From SZUA-36 sp963704855 (GTDB lineage Bacteria; Pseudomonadota; Gammaproteobacteria; Xanthomonadales; SZUA-36): DNA of 64,000 bases. This document shows positions 1-7,841 of the stretch, in pieces. Numbering within the stretch: position 1 is the stretch's first letter; each line of letters opens with the position of its first letter. The notes beneath the pieces were generated by a model, which saw only the letters and a list, made by a program, of their open reading frames with translations, had not been told where the DNA came from and ran no database searches. The DNA lies in contig CAVPHY010000028.1 in assembly GCA_963704855.1 (NCBI GenBank), forward strand, positions 62,001 through 126,000, read 5' to 3'. Made by a program: the position numbers and the translations under genes.

Positions 1-2
1 CT

Positions 3-248
3 TTACGGCGCTTCAAGGAAGATAACGTGTCCATGGTGTCTGTGAACAAAATCGCCCGGGAACGTATGTTCAAGTTTCGGGAGGACTGGTCAAAACAACC
101 GGAAGCCGTGCGCCGGCACGCTTCGTTTCCACCCAGCCTGATATATGCACTGACCCGTATGAATATTCTCTACCGGCAGTTTTTCATTGTACGCCCCGAG
201 GTGTTGAAGGAGATTGAAGCTACGCCGCCACCGGAGGCCCAGGGCTAA
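3..248 (+). CDS. C-terminal fragment of an unidentified protein
   Basis: An open frame enters from the left edge of the window and ends at a TAG-free TAA stop, giving about 81 residues. Codons are open upstream of the GTG at 27, so the gene very likely starts outside the window and the GTG is not a real start. The visible part is basic and aromatic-rich (for example ALTRMNILYRQFFIV) and ends in a proline-rich tail. I do not recognise the family. It converges with the DUF2069 gene on the other strand, overlapping its stop by 4 bases. Confidence 0.55.
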   Translation, partial: LRRFKEDNVSMVSVNKIARERMFKFREDWSKQPEAVRRHASFPPSLIYALTRMNILYRQFFIVRPEVLKEIEATPPPEAQG

Positions 249-562
249 CCGGATGGTTTGGACCGGTTACGTTGTCTGAAAGCGAATAAATAAAAAACCG
301 CCAGTGTTACCTGTACCAACGCCGGTAATCTTTGCGGCGGGTTGCTCCAGGCTTCCATGATGCCGATGGTCAAATAAAGCATTAGCAATAAGCCGGCCCA
401 GATCATGCTTCGGTAGTTTCCACGCCACAGACCGGCTAATGGAATGAGTAGCGGCAAGCAGGCCACCAGGCTCAGCCAGGGGTTATGGGCACCCAGTGGC
501 GGTGGTAACAGGCCGTGCCAGATCACCTGCCAGGCCAGCGTGGCTGCATAGGCAGCCAGCAT
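245..562 (-). CDS. DUF2069 family small inner-membrane protein
   Basis: A 105-residue hydrophobic protein with about four predicted membrane segments (roughly residues 1-18, 28-46, 51-69 and 80-96), ending in a short basic tail. Length, the W-H-x-L-L-P-P-P motif after the first segment, and position next to an ArsC-fold gene match the DUF2069 family, whose function is unknown. The first ATG (560-562) may not be the true start: the frame continues upstream as a basic leader (LKRWTQ), which is typical of the family, so a CTG or other start near 583 overlapping the arsC-like stop is possible. It is probably co-transcribed with that gene. Confidence 0.75.
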   Translation of the reverse strand: MLAAYAATLAWQVIWHGLLPPPLGAHNPWLSLVACLPLLIPLAGLWRGNYRSMIWAGLLLMLYLTIGIMEAWSNPPQRLPALVQVTLAVFYLFAFRQRNRSKPSG

Positions 563-579
563 GAGTTGCGTCCAGCGTT

Positions 580-927
580 TCAGAGTATGTTCAGTACGGA
601 TTCGGGTGGACGGCCAATGCAGCCCTTGCCATTTGCCAGCACAATGGGCCGCTCAATCAGGATGGGTGTCTTAACCATCGCAGCAATCAGTTGCTTATCG
701 CTCAGTTTATCGTCATCGAGACCCAGTGCCTTGTATTCCGGCTGGCCTTTACGCATCAGTTCCCTGGGTTGCATTCCAAGTTTAGCGAGGATGGAAGTCA
801 ACAATTGCGCATCCGGTGGTGTATCCAGGTACGGGATAATTTCGGGCTCAACACCGTTATCCCTGAGCAACTGAAGCGTGGTGCGTGATTTCGAGCAACG
901 GGGATTATGCAGTATTTTAACTTTCAA
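580..927 (-). CDS. arsC: ArsC/YfgD-type glutaredoxin-dependent reductase
   Basis: A 115-residue protein of the ArsC thioredoxin-fold family. The N-terminal loop HNPRCSKSR places the catalytic cysteine at residue 11, and the later ERPIV segment carries the arginine that binds oxyanion in plasmid ArsC. Arsenate reductases of this class use glutathione and glutaredoxin to reduce arsenate to arsenite. No arsR, arsB or acr3 gene is nearby, so this is probably the chromosomal housekeeping version (YfgD-like), whose physiological substrate is less certain. The start ATG is preceded by an AT-rich leader. Confidence 0.85.
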   Translation of the reverse strand: MKVKILHNPRCSKSRTTLQLLRDNGVEPEIIPYLDTPPDAQLLTSILAKLGMQPRELMRKGQPEYKALGLDDDKLSDKQLIAAMVKTPILIERPIVLANGKGCIGRPPESVLNIL

Positions 928-1022
928 TCGCTTGTCCTTCTGTCAATATGTGAATCGGCTGATTATTATACCGTTACCACAAGGCAAAAAAACGCAAACA
1001 ACAGCCTAATCCGGAGGGCAAA

Positions 1023-2261
1023 GTGAACGTACTGGAATCATTCAGCAGCATTCCCCGCATCAGGCATCTGGTGGCCCATGTCTGGCGCCATTTTGGTGAA
1101 GATCGCTTGTTCGATGAGGCGGCCTCGCTGAGCTATACGAGTCTCCTGTCGATGGTGCCTTTGCTTGCCGTTGTTTTCGGCGTGGCATCGATTTTCCCGG
1201 TATTCCAGCAGTGGAGTGAACAGCTTCAGTCTTTTGTATTCAGCAACTTTGTTCCTGCTTCAGGTGACCAGATACAGGCTTACCTGGCTGGTTTTCTTGA
1301 AAGCGTGGGTCAATTGACCCTGACGGGCACCCTGGTCCTGATACTGACTGCTTTGCTGCTCATGATCAGGATTGAACAGGCATTGAACCTGATCTGGCGG
1401 GTACCGACCTCCCGTGGCATCGTCAACAGGGTGATCATGTACTGGGCGGTTCTGACACTCGGGCCATTGGCGTTGGGTGCTGCCATTGCCCTCAGTGCAC
1501 AACCGATATTTGCACAGGTGACAATCGAAGCAGCCAATCATTCAAATTGGCGTTCACTGGGTATATTTTCCTTATCCTGGCTTGGATTCACCGTTATATT
1601 CCTGCTGGTTCCGAACCGTCGTGTTTATATAACACACGCTTTGGTCGGTGCATTCTTGTCTGCTGCTTTGTTTGGACTCGCCAAGAAGGCTTTCGTCACT
1701 TACGTGGCGAACGCCAGTTACAATGTCATTTATGGCGCCCTGGCGACCGTCCCCATTTTTCTGTTTTGGCTCTACCTGGTCTGGATAGTCATCCTGCTTG
1801 GCGCGTCATTGGCCGCGTCGCTGACCACATTCAATGACCGCAAAGTCGACTGGGGCTGGCCCAAGAAGTGGGGCTTCTTACTCGCGTACCGGTTGATGGG
1901 TTACCTTTGGAAAGCACAGGCAGAGGGCAAGGCACTACCTGTGGAAACATTGATGGAACAACTTGAGGGTGTGACCGAACCGGACCTGGCCAGGCAGCTT
2001 GGCATATTGTTTGAAGCTGGTTATGTCACCCGCACCGAAGATGGCAGTTGGCTGCTGTGCAGAGACCTGGACACGATCAGCCTGTCAAATCTGTACCGGG
2101 CCGGTGAATTTTACCTGCCGGTCGGGGAGAAGCTCGAAGTTCCGAGCAAGACAGAATGGGATGCTGCATTCTTCGAATCCGTCTCGGAGGGCGAGTTGAA
2201 TATGCAGCGATCACTGAAGGCGATGTATACCCAGTCCGAACCCGGACAAAAGGAAAATTAA
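1023..2261 (+). CDS. yihY: YihY/BrkB family inner-membrane protein
   Basis: A 412-residue protein starting at GTG, with a strong ribosome binding site (GGAGGG) eight bases upstream. The first 280 residues contain six membrane segments and the BrkB/YihY core, including FDEAASLSYTSLLSMVPLLA near residues 30-50. The C-terminal 130 residues form a soluble winged-helix-like region, found in many long YihY proteins that were once labelled RNase BN. The family's function is unresolved. Its stop codon overlaps the start of the following thioredoxin gene (TAATG), so the two are probably translationally coupled. Confidence 0.88.
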   Translation: MNVLESFSSIPRIRHLVAHVWRHFGEDRLFDEAASLSYTSLLSMVPLLAVVFGVASIFPVFQQWSEQLQSFVFSNFVPASGDQIQAYLAGFLESVGQLTLTGTLVLILTALLLMIRIEQALNLIWRVPTSRGIVNRVIMYWAVLTLGPLALGAAIALSAQPIFAQVTIEAANHSNWRSLGIFSLSWLGFTVIFLLVPNRRVYITHALVGAFLSAALFGLAKKAFVTYVANASYNVIYGALATVPIFLFWLYLVWIVILLGASLAASLTTFNDRKVDWGWPKKWGFLLAYRLMGYLWKAQAEGKALPVETLMEQLEGVTEPDLARQLGILFEAGYVTRTEDGSWLLCRDLDTISLSNLYRAGEFYLPVGEKLEVPSKTEWDAAFFESVSEGELNMQRSLKAMYTQSEPGQKEN

Positions 2262-2737
2262 TGAAAAAATTATTGCACCTGGCTTTAACGCTGCTGCTCG
2301 TATCCGCACCTGGTCTCCAGGCCGATGAAGGGCGCCAGGCACCGGTTGATTTCAGCTTGCAGCAACTGCATGGTGAAGCCGTCAGCCTGGGAGAGTTCCG
2401 GGGGACATGGGTGGTTCTCAACTACTGGGCTACCTGGTGCGCACCCTGTCGCAAGGAAATACCGGACCTTTCCAGCCTGAATGAGGCCCGTGATGATATT
2501 GTCGTGCTCGGGCTGGCCTATGAGGATACGGACATGGAAACCTTCGATGAATTCCTCGAAGAGTACCAGCCGAGCTACCGCATTCTGCTGGTCGACGTTT
2601 ACGCGCCACCGGAGCCCTTCGGCGCCCCCAAGGCCCTGCCGACAACGATTATCCTTGATCCTGAAGGCATACCGGTTAAAACCTTCGTGGGGCCTGTTAC
2701 GCGGGAAAGCATCGAAGCGTTTATTGATTCAAAGTAG
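2261..2737 (+). CDS. TlpA/ResA-like periplasmic thioredoxin
   Basis: 158 residues starting at the ATG that overlaps the yihY stop. Residues 1-21 look like a signal peptide (MKKLLHLALTLLLVSAPGLQ, then A-D-E). The thioredoxin active site WCAPC has cysteines at 60 and 63, and the cis-proline loop is present (KALPTTIILD). TlpA-type proteins reduce periplasmic disulfides, for example in cytochrome c or copper-site assembly. The exact client here is unknown because no cytochrome maturation genes are adjacent. An upstream in-frame GTG would add 35 residues that overlap yihY and spoil the signal peptide, so it was rejected. Confidence 0.85.
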   Translation: MKKLLHLALTLLLVSAPGLQADEGRQAPVDFSLQQLHGEAVSLGEFRGTWVVLNYWATWCAPCRKEIPDLSSLNEARDDIVVLGLAYEDTDMETFDEFLEEYQPSYRILLVDVYAPPEPFGAPKALPTTIILDPEGIPVKTFVGPVTRESIEAFIDSK

Positions 2738-2869
2738 TCTCGCTTTGTGAAACCTCTCATTGGATTGCTGGCCACAAATTCTTTATTTGTGTAGGCGCCG
2801 AGGCCTAGTATTACCTTACTTCAGGGATCGCTTTCTGGCTGCAATTGATCGGTGAGGAAGCCAAGGTGA

Positions 2870-2961
2870 TGTGGGGTCTTACTTCAGGACATGCCGTAAA
2901 CCCATCCATGGGGGCGCGGGTTCGACTCCTGTCTCACACGGTCCTGAATCAAGACCCCACA
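2870..2961. repeat. MITE-like inverted-repeat element A
   Basis: The 20-base arms 2871-2890 (GTGGGGTCTT, two variable bases, TTCAGGAC) and 2941-2960 are inverted copies matching at 18 of 20 positions. One more flanking base pair extends the match. The interior holds a smaller hairpin built on CCATCCATGG. The 92-base element sits between two converging genes and encodes nothing. Its arms end in TTCAGGAC, close to the TTCCAGGAC of the neighbouring element at 3032-3130, so the two appear related. Confidence 0.7.
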
Positions 2962-3031
2962 CCCCCTCGGCTTTGTGCAAAACCGAAGGTCATTGGATTC
3001 TGAAAGATATGCACGGCGTCTGCCGGCCGCC

Positions 3032-3130
3032 GGGGTGGGTAGTTGGTTCCAGGACCGTGAGCGATAGGGATATCGCGACCGAGCGACACAGGGATGTGAC
3101 TAGCGCGTCCTGGAAGTAACTACCCACCCC
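3032..3130. repeat. MITE-like inverted-repeat element B
   Basis: The arms 3032-3055 and 3107-3130 are 24-base inverted copies matching at 22 of 24 positions (GGGGTGGGTAGTT, two variable bases, TTCCAGGAC). Between them lies the hairpin GCGATA-GGGA-TATCGC and a second one with CACA-GGGA-TGTG. This nested-hairpin layout is typical of non-autonomous repeats scattered in gammaproteobacterial intergenic regions. The frame-corrected end of rnhB runs into this element. Confidence 0.72.
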
Positions 3131-3769
3131 AGCGGCCCCACCACTGTCCATTCTCCTGAAACCAACCGATTCAAAAATCGAACCCGGCACCGATCTCGAT
3201 AACCCTCCGCACCGGTGCAAATGATCTTGCGGTGGATGGCGCAGGGACCAAGCGTCTTGAGGCGTTCAAGGTGATAGGCCGTTGGATAGCCCTTGTGCCT
3301 GGTCGAAGCCGTATTCCGGATAGACATCATGCATGGCCAGCATCAACCGGTCGCGGTAGACCTTTGCGAGTATCGAAGCCGCCGAGATAGACGCGACCAG
3401 GCGATCCCCACCCACTATTGTTTTTATCTCACATGCCAGGCGCGGCGCACGGTTTCCGTCGATCAGGGCAAGCCCGGGCTCAGGTTCCAGGCTTTCGATG
3501 GCACGTTGCATGCCATTCAGCGTGGCCTGCAGGATATTGACGCGGTCGATCTCGTCGACTTCAACAAACTCCACTGCAAAGGCGATGGCACGCTTTTCAA
3601 TTTGAGGTACCAACCGCTCGCGTTGCAGGGCAGTGAGCCGTTTTGAGTCATCCAGTGTATCCAGCCCGTGGTCTCCTGGAAGAATGACTGCTGCGACCAC
3701 CACCGGCCCGGCCAACGGCCCGCGGCCTGCCTCATCCACACCGGCTTCCAATAATAAGCGGCTTGGCAT
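3100..3769 (-). CDS. rnhB: Ribonuclease HII (frameshifted in this sequence)
   Basis: RNase HII removes RNA and single ribonucleotides from DNA. Catalytic residues D12, E13, D104 and D140 are present (motifs VDEAGRGPLAG, ALIDGN, VYRDRL). The uninterrupted frame ends early at 3266 after YGFDQ. The usual continuation (QHKGYPTAYHLERL, then GPCAIHRK) follows in another frame. Removing one base of the CC pair at 3298-3299 restores a 222-residue protein ending at 3100, slightly longer than usual because the last 35 or so residues read into repeat element B. It closes the lpx operon, four bases after lpxB. A sequencing error is more likely than a real mutation. Confidence 0.85.
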
Positions 3770-3772
3770 TTT

Positions 3773-4918
3773 TTAACCGGTGCGACCGGAGATATGCTGA
3801 AGAACCACATCACCGGCAGTGACCGCAGCGTTGATTTTCAATACCCTGTGCAGTTGATCAAAACGCTGTTTCAGCTCGTCTCGCATCCCGGGTTGCTCAA
3901 GCCAGCGGGTGACTTCGTCGGCGACCCGTTGCCCGGTCACCTCGTCTTGCAGCAATTCGGGTACGAGCAACTCCCCTGCCAGGATATTGGGCAGGGAAAA
4001 AAAGCGGGTTTTCAACATTTTGAACCACTTCATCAAGCGGTATGTCATGCCTGAAATGCGGTAGCAAACGACCATCGGGCGGTTGACGAGCATCACTTCA
4101 AGCGTCGCGGTGCCCGATGCGCAAATCACCACATCGGCCGCCGCCATCACATCCTTGCTGCGACCAGGATATACACGCCAGTCTACACCGGGATGCTCAG
4201 GCAGTAATGACCTGATGTAAACACCGATCTGTTCGGTCGCAGCCGGTATCAGGAAACAGGTGCCGGGAAAACGTTTGCTCAGGATACCCGCTGCATCGAG
4301 CATCGCAGCGGACAGTTTTTCAACCTCGCCCATGCGGCTGCCCGGCAGCAGCGCAATACAGGTACTGCTGGTCTCCACGCCGAGTGCTGCACGGGCAGGT
4401 TCAGCACTGACCTGCATCGGGATCTCGTCGGCCATGGGGTGGCCCGTATAGTCAGCAGCCACAGGATATTGCCCGTAACAGGCCGGCTCAAATGGAAACA
4501 GGCACATGACCCGCTCAGTAGATTTTGTGATGGTTTTGACCCTGCCGGAGCGCCATGCCCAGATGGTGGGGCTGACGTAGTGGATGACCGGGATGGAGAC
4601 CGCTTTCAGTCGTTTTTCGACGCCTAGATTGAAATCCGGCGCATCGATTCCGATGAAAACATCCGGTTTGTGGTTTACCACTTTCTGGATAAGCTGGCGC
4701 CGCAGTTTGAGCAGGCGGGGCAGGTGGGAAACGACTTCAAACAGGCCCATCACCGAGAGCTCCCCGGTATCCCACCAGCAATCGCAGCCTTCCGCTTTCA
4801 TCAATGGGCCGCCGATACCGGCAAAATGTGCGTCTGGTTCCTTCAGGCGAATGGCCCGAATCAGGGCCGCACCGAGTTGATCGCCGGAGGCTTCCCCGGC
4901 TACCAAAACGATGATCAT
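3773..4918 (-). CDS. lpxB: Lipid-A-disaccharide synthase
   Basis: A 381-residue glycosyltransferase of family GT19 that joins UDP-2,3-diacylglucosamine and lipid X to form lipid A disaccharide at the inner face of the cytoplasmic membrane. The N-terminal VAGEASGDQLGAALI, the GIDAPDFN segment, the YVSPTIWAWR motif and the C-terminal ASGTATLEVML donor-site motif are all present. Length equals the E. coli enzyme. Its start codon overlaps the lpxA stop (TGATG), which indicates translational coupling. Confidence 0.97.
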   Translation of the reverse strand: MIIVLVAGEASGDQLGAALIRAIRLKEPDAHFAGIGGPLMKAEGCDCWWDTGELSVMGLFEVVSHLPRLLKLRRQLIQKVVNHKPDVFIGIDAPDFNLGVEKRLKAVSIPVIHYVSPTIWAWRSGRVKTITKSTERVMCLFPFEPACYGQYPVAADYTGHPMADEIPMQVSAEPARAALGVETSSTCIALLPGSRMGEVEKLSAAMLDAAGILSKRFPGTCFLIPAATEQIGVYIRSLLPEHPGVDWRVYPGRSKDVMAAADVVICASGTATLEVMLVNRPMVVCYRISGMTYRLMKWFKMLKTRFFSLPNILAGELLVPELLQDEVTGQRVADEVTRWLEQPGMRDELKQRFDQLHRVLKINAAVTAGDVVLQHISGRTG

Positions 4919-5694
4919 CAGCGAATGATGCCGCGCTCAGCTAACTTGAGAAAATCTACCATGGGTTGAATTTCTGGGGAGTTGACAGCCATTTCAATCA
5001 AGCGCGCAGTGGCTTCTTCCAGGGGCAGGCTTTCGCGGTAAAGTACTTTATAGGCCCGTCTGACATTGTTGATCTGTTCGCTCGTAAAGCCATGTCTTTT
5101 CAGGCCTTCGGCATTGATACCCTTGGCCCTGGCTTTTTCACCGGCGACTGTTACATAGGGTGGAATACTCTGATTTACAGCGCTGGCGAAAGACGTAAAG
5201 CTGAATTCGCCGACAGAGCAAAACTGGTGTATCAGGGAGTATCCTGACAATATCGCATTGGTGCCTATCGTTACGTGACCTGCCAAAGATGTATTGTTTG
5301 CCATGATGATGTTGTCACCCAGGATACAGTCGTGGGCGATGTGGACACAGGCCATGATCCAGTTATTGTTACCGATACGGGTAACACCGCCGCCTTGTGC
5401 CGAGCCACGGCTGAACGTGCACATTTCACGGATGGTGTTGTTATCGCCGATGATGAGCTCGGTGTCTTCGCCGGCATATTTTTTATCCTGTGGCTCCTCA
5501 CCGATCGATGTGAACTGGAAGATATGGTTGTTTTTGCCGATGGTCGTGCGCCCGGTAATAACTGCATGCGGTCCGATCCTCGTTCCGGCGTCGATGCGCA
5601 CCTTGGCATCAATGATTGTGAATGCGCCGACCTCGACGTCATCGGCAAGCTCGGCTTTGGGGTCAATCAGCGCTGTTGGATGGATCATTGTCAA
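4918..5694 (-). CDS. lpxA: UDP-N-acetylglucosamine acyltransferase
   Basis: A 258-residue left-handed beta-helix acyltransferase, the first step of lipid A synthesis. It transfers an R-3-hydroxyacyl chain from ACP to UDP-GlcNAc. Hexapeptide repeats run through residues 1-190. The catalytic histidine lies in the VHIAHDCILG segment (H121), and GSAQGGGVT is conserved. The C-terminal helical domain (about 195-258) is complete. It sits between fabZ and lpxB as in E. coli, sharing hydroxyacyl-ACP substrates with FabZ. Confidence 0.97.
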   Translation of the reverse strand: MTMIHPTALIDPKAELADDVEVGAFTIIDAKVRIDAGTRIGPHAVITGRTTIGKNNHIFQFTSIGEEPQDKKYAGEDTELIIGDNNTIREMCTFSRGSAQGGGVTRIGNNNWIMACVHIAHDCILGDNIIMANNTSLAGHVTIGTNAILSGYSLIHQFCSVGEFSFTSFASAVNQSIPPYVTVAGEKARAKGINAEGLKRHGFTSEQINNVRRAYKVLYRESLPLEEATARLIEMAVNSPEIQPMVDFLKLAERGIIR

Positions 5695-5712
5695 TTTTCC
5701 CTTGAATGAGGT

Positions 5713-6174
5713 CTAACCTTCGGAACACAAAATTTCACAACTGGCAGTGCGATGGCCATCGACACTGCAACGGGCTTCGTACTTACCCAGGCCCCGCATG
5801 ATGCGGGTCTGCTTAACTTCTATAAGCAACTGGTCGCCGGGTACAACTTTTCGCGCGAACTTGGCATTGTCAATTTTAACCAGGTAGTAAATACCACCCT
5901 CGTCCAGCGTTGTTGCGAGTGCAACGTGCGCCAGCACACCACAGGCCTGTGCCATGGCTTCGAGTATCAGGACACCCGGCATGACCGGGTGCGTGGGGAA
6001 GTGGCCCTGGAAAAAAGGTTCGTTGATGGTGACGTTCTTGATGGCCGTAAGGGTCTTCTCCGGCTCCAGTGTGTATGACATGACCCTGTCTATCAGCAGG
6101 AATGGGTACCTGTGAGGAAGCAGTTTCATTATTTCCTCACTTTCAATCGGGGTCTGGATCAGTTGCTTAGTCAT
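5713..6174 (-). CDS. fabZ: 3-hydroxyacyl-ACP dehydratase FabZ
   Basis: A 153-residue hot-dog-fold dehydratase of fatty-acid elongation. It removes water from 3-hydroxyacyl-ACP, the same pool LpxA and LpxD draw on. The signature GHFPTHPVMPGVLILEAMAQ contains catalytic H58 and E72, and LLPHRYPFLLIDRV near residue 20 is typical. The gene lies six bases after lpxD and 18 before lpxA, inside the operon. Confidence 0.97.
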   Translation of the reverse strand: MTKQLIQTPIESEEIMKLLPHRYPFLLIDRVMSYTLEPEKTLTAIKNVTINEPFFQGHFPTHPVMPGVLILEAMAQACGVLAHVALATTLDEGGIYYLVKIDNAKFARKVVPGDQLLIEVKQTRIMRGLGKYEARCSVDGHRTASCEILCSEG

Positions 6175-6180
6175 ATATTG

Positions 6181-7215
6181 TTATTTTCCGCTTTGCTTTT
6201 CGAGGTTCAGGACACGTCGTACCAGTTTTTCCAGCCTGCGCAAATGGGCCAGTGAACGGTTCCACTCCTGCACGGGTTGAGCCGGTATCAGGCAGCTCCA
6301 TACAGTTCCGGGCTGCGTTATTGATTTTGTAATCACACCGTTTCCGTTGACGGTGGTTCGATCGGCAATCCGGATATGCCCGACCGTCGAGGAACGTCCC
6401 CCGAACATGCAGTATTGTCCGATGTGCGTACTGCCGGAAATTCCCACGCGGGCTGCCATCGCGGTATGCGCACCAATGTAGACATTGTGAGCAATCTGGA
6501 TCTGGTTATCGAGCCTTACATCGTCTTCAATAATAGTATCGCCGATCGCGCCACGGTCAATAGTCGTGTTCGCGCCGATTTCACAATCAGCGCCGATCCG
6601 CACACTGCCAAGTTGCGGAATCTTGAGCCAGTGGTCCTTGTCGAAGGCCAGGCCAAAACCATCTGAACCAATAATGGCTCCGGGGTGAACGACGGTACGT
6701 GCGCCGATGCTGACGCCCTCACAGATCGTTACGTTTGCAACCAGGCGGCTGGCGCTGTCCATTTTACAATCGGCGATTAAAACACAGCCTGGCCCGATAA
6801 AACAGGCATCTGCAATTTCGCATCCGGGGCCAATCACGGCGTTGGCGCCAACATGAACATCCTTGCCGATGGATGCGCTGGGATCAATAACGGCGGAAGC
6901 ATTAATTCCCGCACTCACAGGCCTTCTTGGATCGAAAAGACCGGCGATTTTTGCATAACTGACATAGGGGTCGTTCGCAACCAGGGCGCTAACCTTGCAA
7001 CCTGCTGCATCAGCAGCAGAAACGATGACTGCAGCAGCACGCGTGGTTTTCAGTTGCGCACGATAGGCCGGATTGGAAAGAAAGCTGATCTGGCTGCCAG
7101 TTGCATCGGACAGGGTGCCAACACCTTTAACCAGGGTGTCGCCATCACCCTCAAGCCGTAAACCGAATTGTTCAGCCAACTCGAAAAGTCTGAGACCGCC
7201 GGTGGGTTTTTGCAT
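6181..7215 (-). CDS. lpxD: UDP-3-O-(3-hydroxyacyl)glucosamine N-acyltransferase
   Basis: A 344-residue trimeric beta-helix acyltransferase that adds the second (N-linked) hydroxyacyl chain in lipid A synthesis. An N-terminal uridine-binding domain (about 1-100) is followed by hexapeptide repeats (about 105-290) and a C-terminal helix. GSDGFGLAFD and the QIAHNVYIG segment, which holds the catalytic histidine, are visible. It lies between skp and fabZ as in E. coli. Confidence 0.96.
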   Translation of the reverse strand: MQKPTGGLRLFELAEQFGLRLEGDGDTLVKGVGTLSDATGSQISFLSNPAYRAQLKTTRAAAVIVSAADAAGCKVSALVANDPYVSYAKIAGLFDPRRPVSAGINASAVIDPSASIGKDVHVGANAVIGPGCEIADACFIGPGCVLIADCKMDSASRLVANVTICEGVSIGARTVVHPGAIIGSDGFGLAFDKDHWLKIPQLGSVRIGADCEIGANTTIDRGAIGDTIIEDDVRLDNQIQIAHNVYIGAHTAMAARVGISGSTHIGQYCMFGGRSSTVGHIRIADRTTVNGNGVITKSITQPGTVWSCLIPAQPVQEWNRSLAHLRRLEKLVRRVLNLEKQSGK

Positions 7216-7256
7216 AGGAGAAACCGCTCAGGTTTGTTTGACGCGGGCATTACGCA

Positions 7257-7784
7257 TTAGCGCAGGGATCGTTCCCGTTTGTCCGCTTCGTATTCCAGCC
7301 TGAGCTGGTCCAGAATAAGCTGGGTTATATCCAGTGACGGATCAGCGTAGATCACCGGGCTTGAAAGGATCAGGTCGTAACCACTGTCGCGTGCGATCTC
7401 CTGTACGGCCTGGTTGATCTGGTCTTCCAGTTTTTGGACTTCCTCAGTACGGCGGAACGACAGTTCATCACGCAAGTCTTCTTTCTGCCGGTTAACGTTA
7501 CGGCGCATTTCACGTAATTCGCGGTCAAGACGTAACTTGGCATCTTCCGACAGGTCGCCCAATTGCAGGCGGCCTTCCATCGATTGTACCTGGCGTTCCT
7601 GGAATTCGATCGTTTCGTTACGGGGCCGGAATTCGAGATCCAGCTTTTCGCGACCTGCCAGCACCTGGGGGGCGTTATCGAGAACCTGTTTCATATCCAC
7701 GTAGCCGACGCGTAACTGTTGGGCGGTCGCCGGACCGGCAACGAGCACAAATAGCGTCAGCAATAGGGGCAGAAAGCGTTTCAT
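7257..7784 (-). CDS. skp: Periplasmic chaperone Skp/OmpH
   Basis: 175 residues with a signal peptide (residues 1-21, cleavage near GPATA-QQ), followed by a short beta region and a long charged coiled coil (about 40-130). This is the tentacle structure of Skp, which holds unfolded outer-membrane proteins in the periplasm. The RVGYVDMKQVLDNAP start of the mature protein is typical. It lies directly downstream of bamA, whose substrates it delivers. Confidence 0.93.
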   Translation of the reverse strand: MKRFLPLLLTLFVLVAGPATAQQLRVGYVDMKQVLDNAPQVLAGREKLDLEFRPRNETIEFQERQVQSMEGRLQLGDLSEDAKLRLDRELREMRRNVNRQKEDLRDELSFRRTEEVQKLEDQINQAVQEIARDSGYDLILSSPVIYADPSLDITQLILDQLRLEYEADKRERSLR

Positions 7785-7841
7785 AACTCCGGATTGTACC
7801 CTTTTTGTGTCTTTGTATTAAGTTTTAAGCGTTTACGTCAC

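Noticed and set aside
245..927. Arsenic resistance locus
   Set aside because: Only the ArsC-fold reductase is present; no arsR, pump or arsH is seen, and the DUF2069 neighbour is a housekeeping association.
2905..2935. GGGTTCGACTCCTG resembles a tRNA T-loop
   Set aside because: No acceptor, D or anticodon arm can be formed around it and it lies inside inverted-repeat element A.
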